Shown one piece after another: positions 1 through 7,905 of a stretch of 64,000 nucleotides of DNA (the first letter of the stretch is position 1; each line of letters starts with the position of its first letter). The notes beneath the pieces were generated by a model, which was given only the letters and a program-made list of their open reading frames with translations, searched no databases and had not been told where the DNA came from. Both the position numbers and the translations under genes were made by a program. The stretch lies in NCBI RefSeq assembly GCF_003265305.2, contig NZ_CP033459.1:372001-436000 (forward strand). The letters run 5' to 3'. The stretch is from Pseudoprevotella muciniphila (GTDB taxonomy: Bacteria; Bacteroidota; Bacteroidia; Bacteroidales; Bacteroidaceae).

Positions 1-1
1 A

Positions 2-601
2 AAAAAGGTGGATATGAATTTTAGCACTTCGCCGCTTTCTGTTTCAGACTCAATACTGATTTTTGGAACTACAAGTGATACAACAGTCGTAGATTCAACG
101 CAAATCAGAAACACGTCCGATCCAACATATTCCTACGACAACAATCCGTCCTCCATCTTGAGAACAACAAGCATGTCGGCAGATTCATTAAGTCATATTT
201 CACCCGACTTGAAACCAACTTCGCCTGTTATAGTTACAGATGATTATGCCAATGCCGAGCCAGAAAAGCCAATAAAAAGAAGTTCGGCAAATGTTAAGTC
301 AGACAGTAAAACCACCACGCCTTTCGAACAAAGACAAAGACCGGCTGAAACAACTGCGCCTCGTGAAGTACACACTGGAGTGAGTATTAAACCAATTGAA
401 ATCCCCCAAGACATCGCAAGTTGTAAGAATCTTCTCTCACAGCAGGAACGATTGTTTCAGAACGAGAGAAATCCGGAACGTAAAGAGCAAATCAGACAAA
501 ACATCATTTCTTTGACTGATAAAATACGCTATGAAGCAAAGTGGAAAGGCGATGACGAAACATACAATGAGGCAAAAAACACCTACGAGAAATATAAATA
601 G
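2..601 (+). CDS. Unrecognised protein, possibly 5'-truncated by the window edge
   Basis: The open frame reaches the left edge of the window, so the true start may lie outside; inside the window a GTG at 8 or an ATG at 14 could also serve. The first 130 or so residues are rich in Ser, Thr, Pro and Asp and look disordered. The last 65 residues (from about IASCKNLLSQQERLF) are charged and probably helical, ending in a short coiled-coil-like tail. No signal peptide, membrane segment or known motif is visible. The product is not recognised. The next gene lies about 150 bases downstream on the same strand with its own promoter, so nothing links the two functionally. Confidence 0.6.
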   Translation, partial: KKVDMNFSTSPLSVSDSILIFGTTSDTTVVDSTQIRNTSDPTYSYDNNPSSILRTTSMSADSLSHISPDLKPTSPVIVTDDYANAEPEKPIKRSSANVKSDSKTTTPFEQRQRPAETTAPREVHTGVSIKPIEIPQDIASCKNLLSQQERLFQNERNPERKEQIRQNIISLTDKIRYEAKWKGDDETYNEAKNTYEKYK

Positions 602-647
602 TTTGTTCAAAAACGAATAATATTTCATGCCTTTTTGATTTTTTTAC

Positions 648-678
648 TTTGTTACATAAAAAAAAACTGCTAAATTGC
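648..678 (+). promoter_or_regulatory. Candidate Bacteroidetes promoter for the EF-G2 gene
   Basis: TTTG at 648-651 is followed by 19 bases and then TAAATTGC at 671-678, close to the Bacteroidetes pattern TTTG-N19-TAnnTTTG (the -7 element is imperfect). Transcription would begin near 685, giving a leader of about 60 bases before the ATG at 749. Confidence 0.45.
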
Positions 679-748
679 GCCCGTTTTTGGCAGAACAATG
701 CCACGAGCGATTTATTCCATACTGCATCAAAACAATAAAACCAATATC

Positions 749-2905
749 ATGAAAGTTTACAAATCTCAAGAAATCAAGAACATTGCGTTGTTAGGAAACG
801 ATGGCTCAGGGAAGACCACTCTGACAGAAGCCTTAGTTTTCGAGAGTGGTCAAATCAAACGCAGAGGTCGTATCACACAGAAAAACACTGTCAGCGACTA
901 TTTCCCGGTAGAACAGGATTATGGTTACTCGGTTTTCTCAACCGTATTCCATGTAGAACGCAACAATAAGAAACTTAACATTATTGACTGCCCGGGTAGT
1001 GACGACTTTGTTGGAGCAGCACTTACGGCATTGAACGTTACAGACACTTGCATACTCCTCTTAAATGGAACAGTGGGTCTGGAAGTAGGCACACAAAATC
1101 ATTTCAGATATACCGAACGTCTAAAAAAACCGGTTATTTTCCTTGTTAATCATCTTGACGATGAGAAAACCGATTTCGACAACGTGGTAGAACAACTCAA
1201 AGCAGCATACGGCAACAAGTGCGTGCCAGTACAATATCCTCTGAATGTAGGTCAAGACTTTAACAGCGTTATAGACGTGTTGCTGATGAAGAAACTGACC
1301 TATCAGAACGATGGCGGAGACTATAAAGTGGAGGATATCCCCGACGCAGAGAAAGACAAGGCAATGGAATGGCATCAGGCACTCGTAGAAGCAGCCGCTG
1401 AAAACGATGAAACACTGATGGAGAAATTCTTCGAAGAAGGAGAACTCACAGAAGACGAATTGCGAGAAGGACTTCGCAAAGGACTCGTTTCACGTTCCGT
1501 TTACCCCATATTCACAGTTTGTGCATACAAGAACATGGGTGTTGGCAGACTGATGGAGTTTTTGAGCAATGTCGTTCCCTACGTAAACGAAATGCCTGCA
1601 GTTCACAACACACGCGGTGAAGAAGTTACTCTCGACCCGAATGGTCCTACAAGCGTATTCTTCTACAAGACCGGTGTTGAACCACATATCGGTGAGGTGC
1701 AATATTTCAAGGTAATGTCAGGAACACTTAAGGCTGGCGACGAATTGACAAATGCAGACAGGGGCAGCAAGGAGCGCATCGGACAAATCTATGTAAGCAC
1801 CGGAGCAACCCGAGAAGCAGTAGACCAAATTTCTGCAGGCGACATAGGTTGTACAGTGAAACTAAAGGATGTACGCACGGGCAACACCCTGAATGCTAAA
1901 GACTGCGACAACAAGTTCAATTTCATAAAATATCCCAACCCGAAATACACACGCGCTATACGTGCCGTTGAAGAGAGCAATACAGAAAAACTCATGGTGG
2001 CACTCACACGTATGCGTCAAGAAGACCCCACATGGGTGGTAGAACAGAGCAAGGAACTGCGCCAGACACTCGTGCATGGTCAGGGAGAATTCCATCTGCG
2101 TACACTCAAGTGGCGTCTTGAAAACCTTGACAAGATAGCCATAGAGTTTGCAGAACAGCGCATACCATATCGTGAAACGATTACCAAGTCGGCACGCGCA
2201 GACTATCGTCACAAGAAACAGAGCGGTGGTGCCGGACAGTTCGGTGAAGTACACCTTATTGTAGAGCCTTACCAAGATGGAATGGAGGACCCGACCATGT
2301 ATCGTTTCGGCAATCAGGAAATCCGTGTAAATCTCAAAGGTAAAGAGGAAATTGACCTCGAATGGGGCGGCAAGTTGGTATTTATCAACAGCGTTGTGGG
2401 CGGTGCCATCGACACACGCTTTATGCCAGCCATCCTGAAAGGTATCATGAGCCGAATGGAGCAAGGCCCGCTGACAGGTTCTTATGCCCGCGACGTTCGC
2501 GTCATCGTTTATGACGGCAAGATGCATCCAGTTGACAGTAATGAACTTTCGTTTATGCTCGCAGGACGTAATGCATTCAGCGCAGCGTTCAAAGAGGCTG
2601 GTCCAAAGATTCTTGAGCCTATCTACGATGTGGAAGTGTTCGTACCATCCGATTACATGGGTGATGTCATGAGCGATCTGCAGGGTCGTCGTGGTCTCAT
2701 CATCGGTATGGGCAGCGAAAGCGGCTATGAAAAGATTCAAGCCAAAGTGCCTCTCAAGGAAATGGCAAACTATAGCACATCGCTTTCGTCACTGTCTGGA
2801 GGACGCGCCAGTTTCGTTATGAAGTTCTCAAGTTACGAACTCGTTCCTGGCGACGTGCAGAATAATCTTATTGCACAGTTCGAGGCAGAAAACAACGAGG
2901 AATAA
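749..2905 (+). CDS. fusA2: Elongation factor G paralogue (EF-G2 type) with altered GTPase centre
   Basis: This 718-residue protein has the full EF-G layout: G domain, domain II, then the domain III-V region with a conserved block near AGQFGEVHLIVEP. It should act on the ribosome as a translocase. The P-loop is GNDGSGKT (16-23). Switch II reads DCPGS (80-84), where ordinary EF-G has DTPGH, so the histidine needed for GTP hydrolysis is serine here. The G4 motif is NHLD rather than NKMD. The same features mark the second EF-G of Bacteroides thetaiotaomicron (EF-G2), reported to support translocation without GTP hydrolysis and to matter under carbon starvation and in gut colonisation. The ATG at 749 fits the family start (MKVY...); an in-frame ATG at 698 would add 17 residues that look unrelated. 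The protein is followed by a strong terminator and appears monocistronic. Gene symbol by homology to the Bacteroides paralogue. Confidence 0.9.
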   Translation: MKVYKSQEIKNIALLGNDGSGKTTLTEALVFESGQIKRRGRITQKNTVSDYFPVEQDYGYSVFSTVFHVERNNKKLNIIDCPGSDDFVGAALTALNVTDTCILLLNGTVGLEVGTQNHFRYTERLKKPVIFLVNHLDDEKTDFDNVVEQLKAAYGNKCVPVQYPLNVGQDFNSVIDVLLMKKLTYQNDGGDYKVEDIPDAEKDKAMEWHQALVEAAAENDETLMEKFFEEGELTEDELREGLRKGLVSRSVYPIFTVCAYKNMGVGRLMEFLSNVVPYVNEMPAVHNTRGEEVTLDPNGPTSVFFYKTGVEPHIGEVQYFKVMSGTLKAGDELTNADRGSKERIGQIYVSTGATREAVDQISAGDIGCTVKLKDVRTGNTLNAKDCDNKFNFIKYPNPKYTRAIRAVEESNTEKLMVALTRMRQEDPTWVVEQSKELRQTLVHGQGEFHLRTLKWRLENLDKIAIEFAEQRIPYRETITKSARADYRHKKQSGGAGQFGEVHLIVEPYQDGMEDPTMYRFGNQEIRVNLKGKEEIDLEWGGKLVFINSVVGGAIDTRFMPAILKGIMSRMEQGPLTGSYARDVRVIVYDGKMHPVDSNELSFMLAGRNAFSAAFKEAGPKILEPIYDVEVFVPSDYMGDVMSDLQGRRGLIIGMGSESGYEKIQAKVPLKEMANYSTSLSSLSGGRASFVMKFSSYELVPGDVQNNLIAQFEAENNEE

Positions 2906-2930
2906 AACAAATTTTCTCAATAGGATAGGG

Positions 2931-2955
2931 GAGTGGCGAATTTTTTCCGCCACTC
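2931..2955 (+). terminator. Rho-independent terminator after the EF-G2 gene
   Basis: An 8-bp perfect stem, GAGTGGCG (2931-2938) with CGCCACTC (2948-2955), is followed by a run of T. It begins about 25 bases after the EF-G2 stop. Confidence 0.85.
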
Positions 2956-2957
2956 TT

Positions 2958-2989
2958 TTTGGAATTAAGCATTTTCTTTCATAATTTTG
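2958..2989 (+). promoter_or_regulatory. Promoter for the GH20 gene
   Basis: TTTG at 2958-2961, 20 bases, then an exact TAnnTTTG match (TAATTTTG, 2982-2989). It sits directly behind the preceding terminator and about 55 bases before the ATG at 3045, which supports independent transcription of the hexosaminidase. Confidence 0.65.
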
Positions 2990-3044
2990 TAAAACATTTG
3001 AAAATATCATCTAATTGGTGAGCCATAATAAGACAAAAAACAAC

Positions 3045-5042
3045 ATGAAAAAAGTATTTGCATCTCTGTTATTCCTTTTCGCTATTAACGTAATTGCTCA
3101 AGAAAAGCCTTTCACAATTCCTGAAGTTAAAGGTTGGGAAGCCGCTGAAGGTCGCATCATTCCAACAGGTAAGATTATTTATCAAGACAAGGAGGTATTG
3201 CCTGTCGCAGAAGCACTTGCAGAAGATTACAAAGTGATGTTTGGCAAGCAGTTGACTATAGAAAAGGGGAAACCACGTCCTGGCGACATACATCTTGTCA
3301 TTGAAAACCTCAGGGCTTTAGGCGAAGAAGGTTACCAACTGGATATCGACAACATTATCGTAATAAAATCTGGCAATCTGAAAGGACTTTATTGGGGCAC
3401 GCGAACCATGTTGCAAATGTGCGACAACAACGCAGCACACACACTGCCCAAGGGACATCTGACAGACCGACCCGAATACAGCCATCGGGGTTTTATGATT
3501 GACTGCGGAAGAAAATATATTCCAATGTCTTATCTCAGAAACCTCGTCAAGATTATGGGCTATTACAAGATGAACGTACTTCAGATTCACCTTAATGATA
3601 ATGGCTTCAAGCAATTCTTCGGCGACGATTGGAACAAGACTCAGGCGGCATTCCGACTTGAGTGTTCTACTTTCCCAGGCCTGACAGCCAAAGACGGAAG
3701 TTATACCAAGCAGGAGTTCATTGATCTACAGATTCTTGCCGAAAAGAGTGGGGTAGAGATTATCCCGGAGATAGATGTCCCCGCTCATTCTCTCGCTTTC
3801 ACACAGTATAAACCAGAAATAGCCAGTAAAGAGTATGGCATGGACCACCTCGATCTGATGAACCCAAGGACATACGAATTCTGCGACGCGCTCTTCAAAG
3901 AATATTGCAGCGGTGAGAATCCTGTGTTCAGAGGTAAGAAAGTCTGTATCGGCACAGATGAATATTCTAATGCCAACAAACAGGTGGTAGAAGCGTTTCG
4001 CTCATTTACAGACCATTACATCCGCCTTGTTGAAAGTTTTGGTAAAACGGCAGTAGTCTGGGGTGCCTTGACACACGCAAAAGGAGAAACTGCCGTGAAA
4101 AGCGACGGCGTCATCATGAACTGTTGGTATAATGGCTATGCTCAGCCAAAGGATATGAAAGAACAAGGCTATCAGTTAGTTAGCATACCCGATGGTTGGG
4201 TGTATATAGTTCCTGCAGCAGGCTACTACTACGACTACCTGAACTGTGAACACTTATATAAAAACTGGACACCTGCACAAATTGGCAATGTAAAATTTGA
4301 TGAGAACGACCCTGCAATACTTGGCGGAATGTTCGCTGTGTGGAACGACCATGCAGGCAATGGCATCAGTGTGAAGGATATACATCATCGGGTGTTCCCC
4401 GCTATGCAAACCATTGCTGCAAAATGCTGGAGTGGAGCAAACAATATCGTAACTTATGAAAAATTCAACGAACTAAGAACATCACTGTCTGAAGGTCCGG
4501 GGGTAAATGAACTCGCAACTTACGGCACCGACAAAAAAGTCGTGTTTAAAAAAGATGTCATTTCGCCAGAAGAAACACTTGACATAGAAGAAATTGGCTA
4601 CGACTATTCAGTTACATTCACCGTCAACGGAAAAACAGAAGAAAAAGGCACTATACTATTTAAAAGCAACAACGCCATATTCTATCTGAGTGATCCCAAA
4701 CTTGGTAACCTTGGATTTGCACGCGACGGATACCTCAATCAGTTCAACTATAAGTTGCCTGCCAACGAGACACATACCATAACGATACAAGGGAACAATA
4801 AGATGACACGACTTCTTGTAGACGGAAAACAACGCGAGCAACTTAACCCTCTGACACTATACGCCGTCAAGGAAAACAATCGCTTCCATCAGCAAATAGA
4901 AAGCATGAACAGTTATGAGCCAGAGGTATATGACCTGAAAACAAAGATGTACTACCAAAGGACACTTGTCTTCCCACTAAGAAAGGCAGGAAAATTCAAT
5001 AGCACCATAACTGACCTTGTTGTCGAGAACTATATTAGGTAA
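3045..5042 (+). CDS. Secreted GH20 beta-N-acetylhexosaminidase
   Basis: This protein of 665 residues should remove terminal N-acetylglucosamine or N-acetylgalactosamine from glycans outside the cytoplasm. The N terminus is a clear signal peptide (MKKVFASLLFLFAINVIAQ). A GH20b-like alpha/beta domain follows, then a TIM barrel opening near residue 150 (RGFMIDCGRKYIP) and including the NVLQIHLND strand. The catalytic Asp-Glu pair is D305-E306 in IGTDE, where most family members have GGDE. The last 150 residues or so look beta-rich, like a laminin-G/lectin-type module. The ATG at 3045 was preferred to the TTG at 3015 because it starts the signal peptide. The gene is flanked downstream by the foreign island, but its own C terminus looks complete. 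Confidence 0.9.
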   Translation: MKKVFASLLFLFAINVIAQEKPFTIPEVKGWEAAEGRIIPTGKIIYQDKEVLPVAEALAEDYKVMFGKQLTIEKGKPRPGDIHLVIENLRALGEEGYQLDIDNIIVIKSGNLKGLYWGTRTMLQMCDNNAAHTLPKGHLTDRPEYSHRGFMIDCGRKYIPMSYLRNLVKIMGYYKMNVLQIHLNDNGFKQFFGDDWNKTQAAFRLECSTFPGLTAKDGSYTKQEFIDLQILAEKSGVEIIPEIDVPAHSLAFTQYKPEIASKEYGMDHLDLMNPRTYEFCDALFKEYCSGENPVFRGKKVCIGTDEYSNANKQVVEAFRSFTDHYIRLVESFGKTAVVWGALTHAKGETAVKSDGVIMNCWYNGYAQPKDMKEQGYQLVSIPDGWVYIVPAAGYYYDYLNCEHLYKNWTPAQIGNVKFDENDPAILGGMFAVWNDHAGNGISVKDIHHRVFPAMQTIAAKCWSGANNIVTYEKFNELRTSLSEGPGVNELATYGTDKKVVFKKDVISPEETLDIEEIGYDYSVTFTVNGKTEEKGTILFKSNNAIFYLSDPKLGNLGFARDGYLNQFNYKLPANETHTITIQGNNKMTRLLVDGKQREQLNPLTLYAVKENNRFHQQIESMNSYEPEVYDLKTKMYYQRTLVFPLRKAGKFNSTITDLVVENYIR

Positions 5043-5054
5043 AATGTCTGCTAA

Positions 5055-6663
5055 TTTGCAAATTTTCATGCTGTAACAGGAGGTGCTTTCAATTTATTAC
5101 TGCCTTCATGGCATGTAGGACAAGTAGCAAATATGGCAAAGGGAGAAGGTTCAGCTAAAGGTTGGTTAGAAAATGAAGGGTGGGGTGAAATTCCAGGAAT
5201 TAATCCTACTTTAGCCACAGTATTAAATGGAACTACAGATGTGGTTGTACTTGCACCAAGAGCTTCTTGGCAATTAACAAAAGCAACAGGAAAATGTTGC
5301 TTAGAATATTGCTAAAACAATCGCACGACAAGCGAAAAATGCTCAAAGAATTGCATCAAATCCAGAACTTGCTGAACGTATGGCAGAACATTATTGGAAA
5401 GTTGTCCTAGATGTTTCTAAAAATGCAGGAAATACAGCAAAAAATACTGCAAAAGCTTTGGGTAAAGGAGAAACTTATACTAATTTTGCAAGAAGTGCAT
5501 GGCAAGGTATAAAATAGGCCGCTAAAACTGCTTGGCAAGAAACTAAGAATTTTGCTAAGGCAATGAAAACAGGAGAATATCCTGAACTGCCAAAAAAATA
5601 GTATATTGAACCAGAAATTAGATATTATGAAAATGGCGTACTTATACTACCAAAACCTACAGTAGTTTATGAACAGGGAGTACCTATAATACCTGTAAAA
5701 AATTCTCCAGTAGATAATTTTGGATTTCCTTACACAAGAAGAATTGCCAAAGAAACGCCTTTTGATGAAATTAGTTTTATTCATTAGGATTCTAAAGGAA
5801 GAGTCTATTTAACTAATCCTCATTCTGGTAAAAATTCTTGGGTATACGAAGAACTCAAACCAAATATGGGGAATGAATATTTAAAATGGATACAAAGAGT
5901 TGATGAAACTAGAATAACAAGTCCAGAGTTTAGAAAAGATTTTCTTAATACTCGAAATTATAGTACAGGTAAAAATTTTACCGAAAAAGAGTATGAATAG
6001 TTTCTTAAAGAATAGGAAGAAATACGAAAAAATATGGAATTTACACACTCTGTAAATATGACTACTAATTGGGTTACTAAATTACCAATGGATTATACTA
6101 AATGGCCAAAAGTAATTGAAAGTCTATCTAAATCCTCAGAAGAAAACTTTAATAACATATGGGGACGTGTAATAAATAGAAATCTTAATGGGAGTGCATA
6201 TATAGTGCCAGAAACTCCAAATCTTACTGGATTAATGACATTAAAAACTGGACCTGATCTAATCCATGTTATAGGACATGAATTTACTCATTTAACAAGG
6301 CCCTATGATTGGCTTCATACTCTTCCTTAGCATTTGGCAAAGTATTCAAAACGTTATCCTATTACAACTTAGGTTATTAGGTCTAATGAATAGAAATTAA
6401 TGAAGGATGCTTTATATAATCAGCTAGTAAAGGCTTCACGTAAATTAAAAGATGATTGGAATACTTATGCTAGTTCAGTAAACGAAATGGGAGCAGAAAT
6501 AGGTAGCTATTAGCTAACTGGAACACCGTCTAATCTTTTACCTGCATTAGTGAGAGGTGCAAATTTACATTCAGTATTCGGAGATATTAGAAATTATTCT
6601 AAATTATTAAGTACATTACCTGCTTCATATTTAGGAGCACAAGCATTAATTAACAATGAATGA
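5055..6663 (+). pseudogene. 3' part of a TAG-recoded phage gene with HEFTH motif
   Basis: The first part reads in one frame from 5055 (AVTGGAFNLLLPSWHVGQ...) to near 5290, then continues in the +1 frame to TGA at 6661. A single lost A in the A-run at 5291-5294 would join them as ATGKNVAQNIAKTIARQ. In the downstream frame TAG occurs at 5302, 5515, 5599, 5785, 5998, 6013, 6328, 6370, 6391 and 6511; TAA and TGA do not occur before 6661. With TAG as Gln the product is roughly 535 residues: an Ala/Lys-rich helical region (SAWQGIKQAAKTAWQET), a middle region, and an HEFTH zincin-like motif at 6277-6291 followed by a helical tail. Gln is a natural fit at the TAG sites, for example in YEQFLKEQEEIRK. 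There is no start codon, so the 5' part is missing. It is probably part of a large virion or injected protein; the function is not established. Standard-code annotation would report only fragments (5133-5315, 6034-6330). Confidence 0.75.
6277..6291 (+). other. HEXXH motif (HEFTH) in the recoded phage protein
   Basis: Codons 6277-6291 read His-Glu-Phe-Thr-His, preceded by IHVIG, the hydrophobic helix context usual for zinc metalloprotease active sites. A third zinc ligand is not obvious. A chance match cannot be excluded. Confidence 0.5.
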
Positions 6664-6985
6664 ATTTAAATTTCCAAAAAGAATTGGAGAACCAAAATAT
6701 GAAATAATTGAAGGTTGGATTCGTACAACAACTTTAATAGATCCAAGTTATTTTCATGATGACAATATTATAAAAGCTTATATAATAGAAGAAGAACAAC
6801 CTCCAGTATATGAAAGGAATGGTTTTATTATTGTCAAAAAAGACGGGAGTCGTGAAGAAAAAATTTCAGGCATACTGCATGATGATTATTTTGATAAAGA
6901 AGGTTTTAACGCTGCCTTAAATGAGGCTCTTTCTAAATATCCAAAATTAATAAGAGAAAAATACAATGAACGAAGAAACACCTAA
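6656..6985 (+). CDS. Small phage-like protein of unknown function
   Basis: This encodes 109 residues starting MNEFKFPKRIGEPK. It overlaps the end of the recoded gene by eight bases (AATGAATGA), the tight packing usual in phages. It contains no in-frame TAG, so it could be read by the host code. The product is charged, without signal peptide or membrane segment; the last third looks helical. There is no recognisable family. Base composition matches the island, not the host. Confidence 0.55.
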   Translation: MNEFKFPKRIGEPKYEIIEGWIRTTTLIDPSYFHDDNIIKAYIIEEEQPPVYERNGFIIVKKDGSREEKISGILHDDYFDKEGFNAALNEALSKYPKLIREKYNERRNT

Positions 6986-7022
6986 ATGGCTATAGACTTG
7001 TATGGTGTACTTAAATTTTTAA
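6966..7022 (+). pseudogene. Short recoded ORF overlapping the previous gene
   Basis: ATG at 6966 lies inside the end of the preceding ORF. The frame reads MNEETPKWL, then TAG at 6993 (Gln if recoded), then TCMVYLNF and TAA at 7020. If one T were restored in the T-run at 7016-7020 the frame would continue through another TAG to a TAA near 7045, overlapping the next ORF start in phage style. This is suggestive only. Confidence 0.3.
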
Positions 7023-7034
7023 AGAGAAAATAGA

Positions 7035-7190
7035 ATGATAAAAAGTAAACATTTTATTAGACATATTTCATATAATCCTTCAATGCCTTTAGAAGATATT
7101 GAAAAGTGTGAAAAAGAACTTACTAAAAAATATGAAGAACTAGATAAAATAATAGATTCTTTAATAAGTAACGACCAATTACCAACATAA
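7035..7190 (+). CDS. Small coiled-coil-like protein of the phage island
   Basis: An ATG at 7035 opens 51 codons to TAA at 7188-7190. The centre (EDIEKCEKELTKKYEELDKI) is a regular charged heptad-like helix. No TAG interrupts it. There is no known family. Composition and spacing fit the island. It is too short for certainty. Confidence 0.4.
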   Translation: MIKSKHFIRHISYNPSMPLEDIEKCEKELTKKYEELDKIIDSLISNDQLPT

Positions 7191-7434
7191 TCAGTTCCCA
7201 AACTTCTCTTTAAAGTTTGTGACTTTTGATGTATTTTCAACAAGAATAATACTTTCGGGGCTCTGGGAAGACAGAGTACGGGCACATAGAGTGTACAGAG
7301 GGTAGTGTAATCCTTTTCCATAAGTAATCTATTATGACTCTTACTCTTTACTTTATTAAACATAATCACAATTCTAATTATAAAGGTTTTGAACAAATGA
7401 TTTCAATAATTGAAAATGCCTTACAATAGTCGGT
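7191..7434. other. Gap at the right edge of the island, no convincing gene
   Basis: No convincing gene is seen. A weak hairpin (CAAACTT 7199-7205 with AAGTTTG 7213-7219) follows the last small ORF. A frame at 7334-7429 (MTLTLYFIKHNHNSNYKGFE...) ends in TAG and could be another recoded fragment. A short less A+T-rich stretch near 7255-7305 interrupts it. The exact island-host boundary cannot be placed from sequence alone. Confidence 0.35.
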
Positions 7435-7468
7435 TTTGTTAAAAGTTTTCAGTATTTTTGTATTTTTG
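7435..7468 (+). promoter_or_regulatory. Candidate promoter for the glycan cluster
   Basis: TTTG at 7435-7438 is followed by two tandem TATTTTTG boxes (7453-7460 and 7461-7468), both exact TAnnTTTG matches. Spacing to the second is 22 bases, slightly long. The GTG start of the first sugar gene is 20 bases further on. Confidence 0.45.
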
Positions 7469-7488
7469 AATAAAATAATAAAGAATAA

Positions 7489-7905
7489 GTGAAACAGTAT
7501 AGAAAAGAGGAACTCCTGTTCAGGTTACCAACATTCGCCGATCATCGTGGCATGTTGACGTCTGTTCAAAATTGTGAGAACTTTCCTTTTGAAATAAAAC
7601 GCGTGTTTTGGATTTACGATGTTCCATCTGCAGCACAGCGCGGCGGACATGCACACACATCCTGCGATGAACTTTTAATTGCCGTTAATGGTAGTTTTGA
7701 CGTTGCTGTAGATGACGGGAGAAACAAATATACCTACCACATGAACAATTCTCGTGTCGGTCTTTTCATTCCTGCCAGCGTTTGGTGTGAATTGCTGAAT
7801 TTCTCAAAAGATTGCGTGTGCTTGGTCATGGCATCGCAAACTTACAGTGAAGAAGGCTATATCAACAGTTACGAAGAGTTTAAACATTTCTCAGAACACA
7901 AATGA
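7489..7905 (+). CDS. FdtA/QdtA-like dTDP-sugar 3,4-ketoisomerase (cupin)
   Basis: The 138-residue protein is a single cupin domain of the WxcM/FdtA type. It should isomerise a dTDP-4-keto-6-deoxy-hexose to the 3-keto form, the step before amination at C3. The family block RGGHAHTSCDELL, with its paired histidines, starts near residue 45, and the FIPASVWCE turn follows near residue 94. GTG at 7489 is the only sensible start. It overlaps the next gene by four bases (ATGA) and lies two genes before a DegT aminotransferase, which is the usual partner. The genes making dTDP-glucose are not in this window. Confidence 0.85.
   Translation: MKQYRKEELLFRLPTFADHRGMLTSVQNCENFPFEIKRVFWIYDVPSAAQRGGHAHTSCDELLIAVNGSFDVAVDDGRNKYTYHMNNSRVGLFIPASVWCELLNFSKDCVCLVMASQTYSEEGYINSYEEFKHFSEHK

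Larger units (their letters stand above)
5055..7435 (+). mobile_element. Phage-derived island with TAG-recoded genes
   Basis: This stretch differs from its neighbours in several ways. It is visibly more A+T-rich. Its genes are packed with overlapping ATGA-style junctions (6656/6663, 6966/6985). In-frame TAG codons interrupt otherwise continuous frames while TAA and TGA do not. Reading TAG as Gln, as in many crAss-like phages and in Lak megaphages of Prevotella, restores long proteins. There is no integrase, no transposase and no flanking direct repeat that I can see. The left edge lies between the GH20 stop (5042) and about 5070. The right edge is not sharp; host sequence clearly resumes with the promoter near 7435 and the sugar gene at 7489. 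It may be an integrated remnant or a join made in assembly. Confidence 0.7.

Noticed and set aside
1862-2740. A 292-codon antisense frame opposite the EF-G2 gene
   Set aside because: It has no start context or family signature and mirrors the conserved EF-G codons.
5302-6513. Pyrrolysine or selenocysteine insertion at the TAG codons
   Set aside because: Selenocysteine uses TGA. Pyrrolysine is rare and found singly in a few enzymes; ten sites in one helical protein do not fit.
5055-6663. Explaining the TAG-broken frame as an ordinary decayed pseudogene
   Set aside because: Ten TAG and no TAA or TGA in about 460 A+T-rich codons is not what random mutation gives; the frame also keeps sensible protein sequence throughout.
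7019-7396. A 125-codon minus-strand frame at the island edge
   Set aside because: It starts inside an A+T-rich stretch, overlaps better plus-strand candidates and shows no domain.
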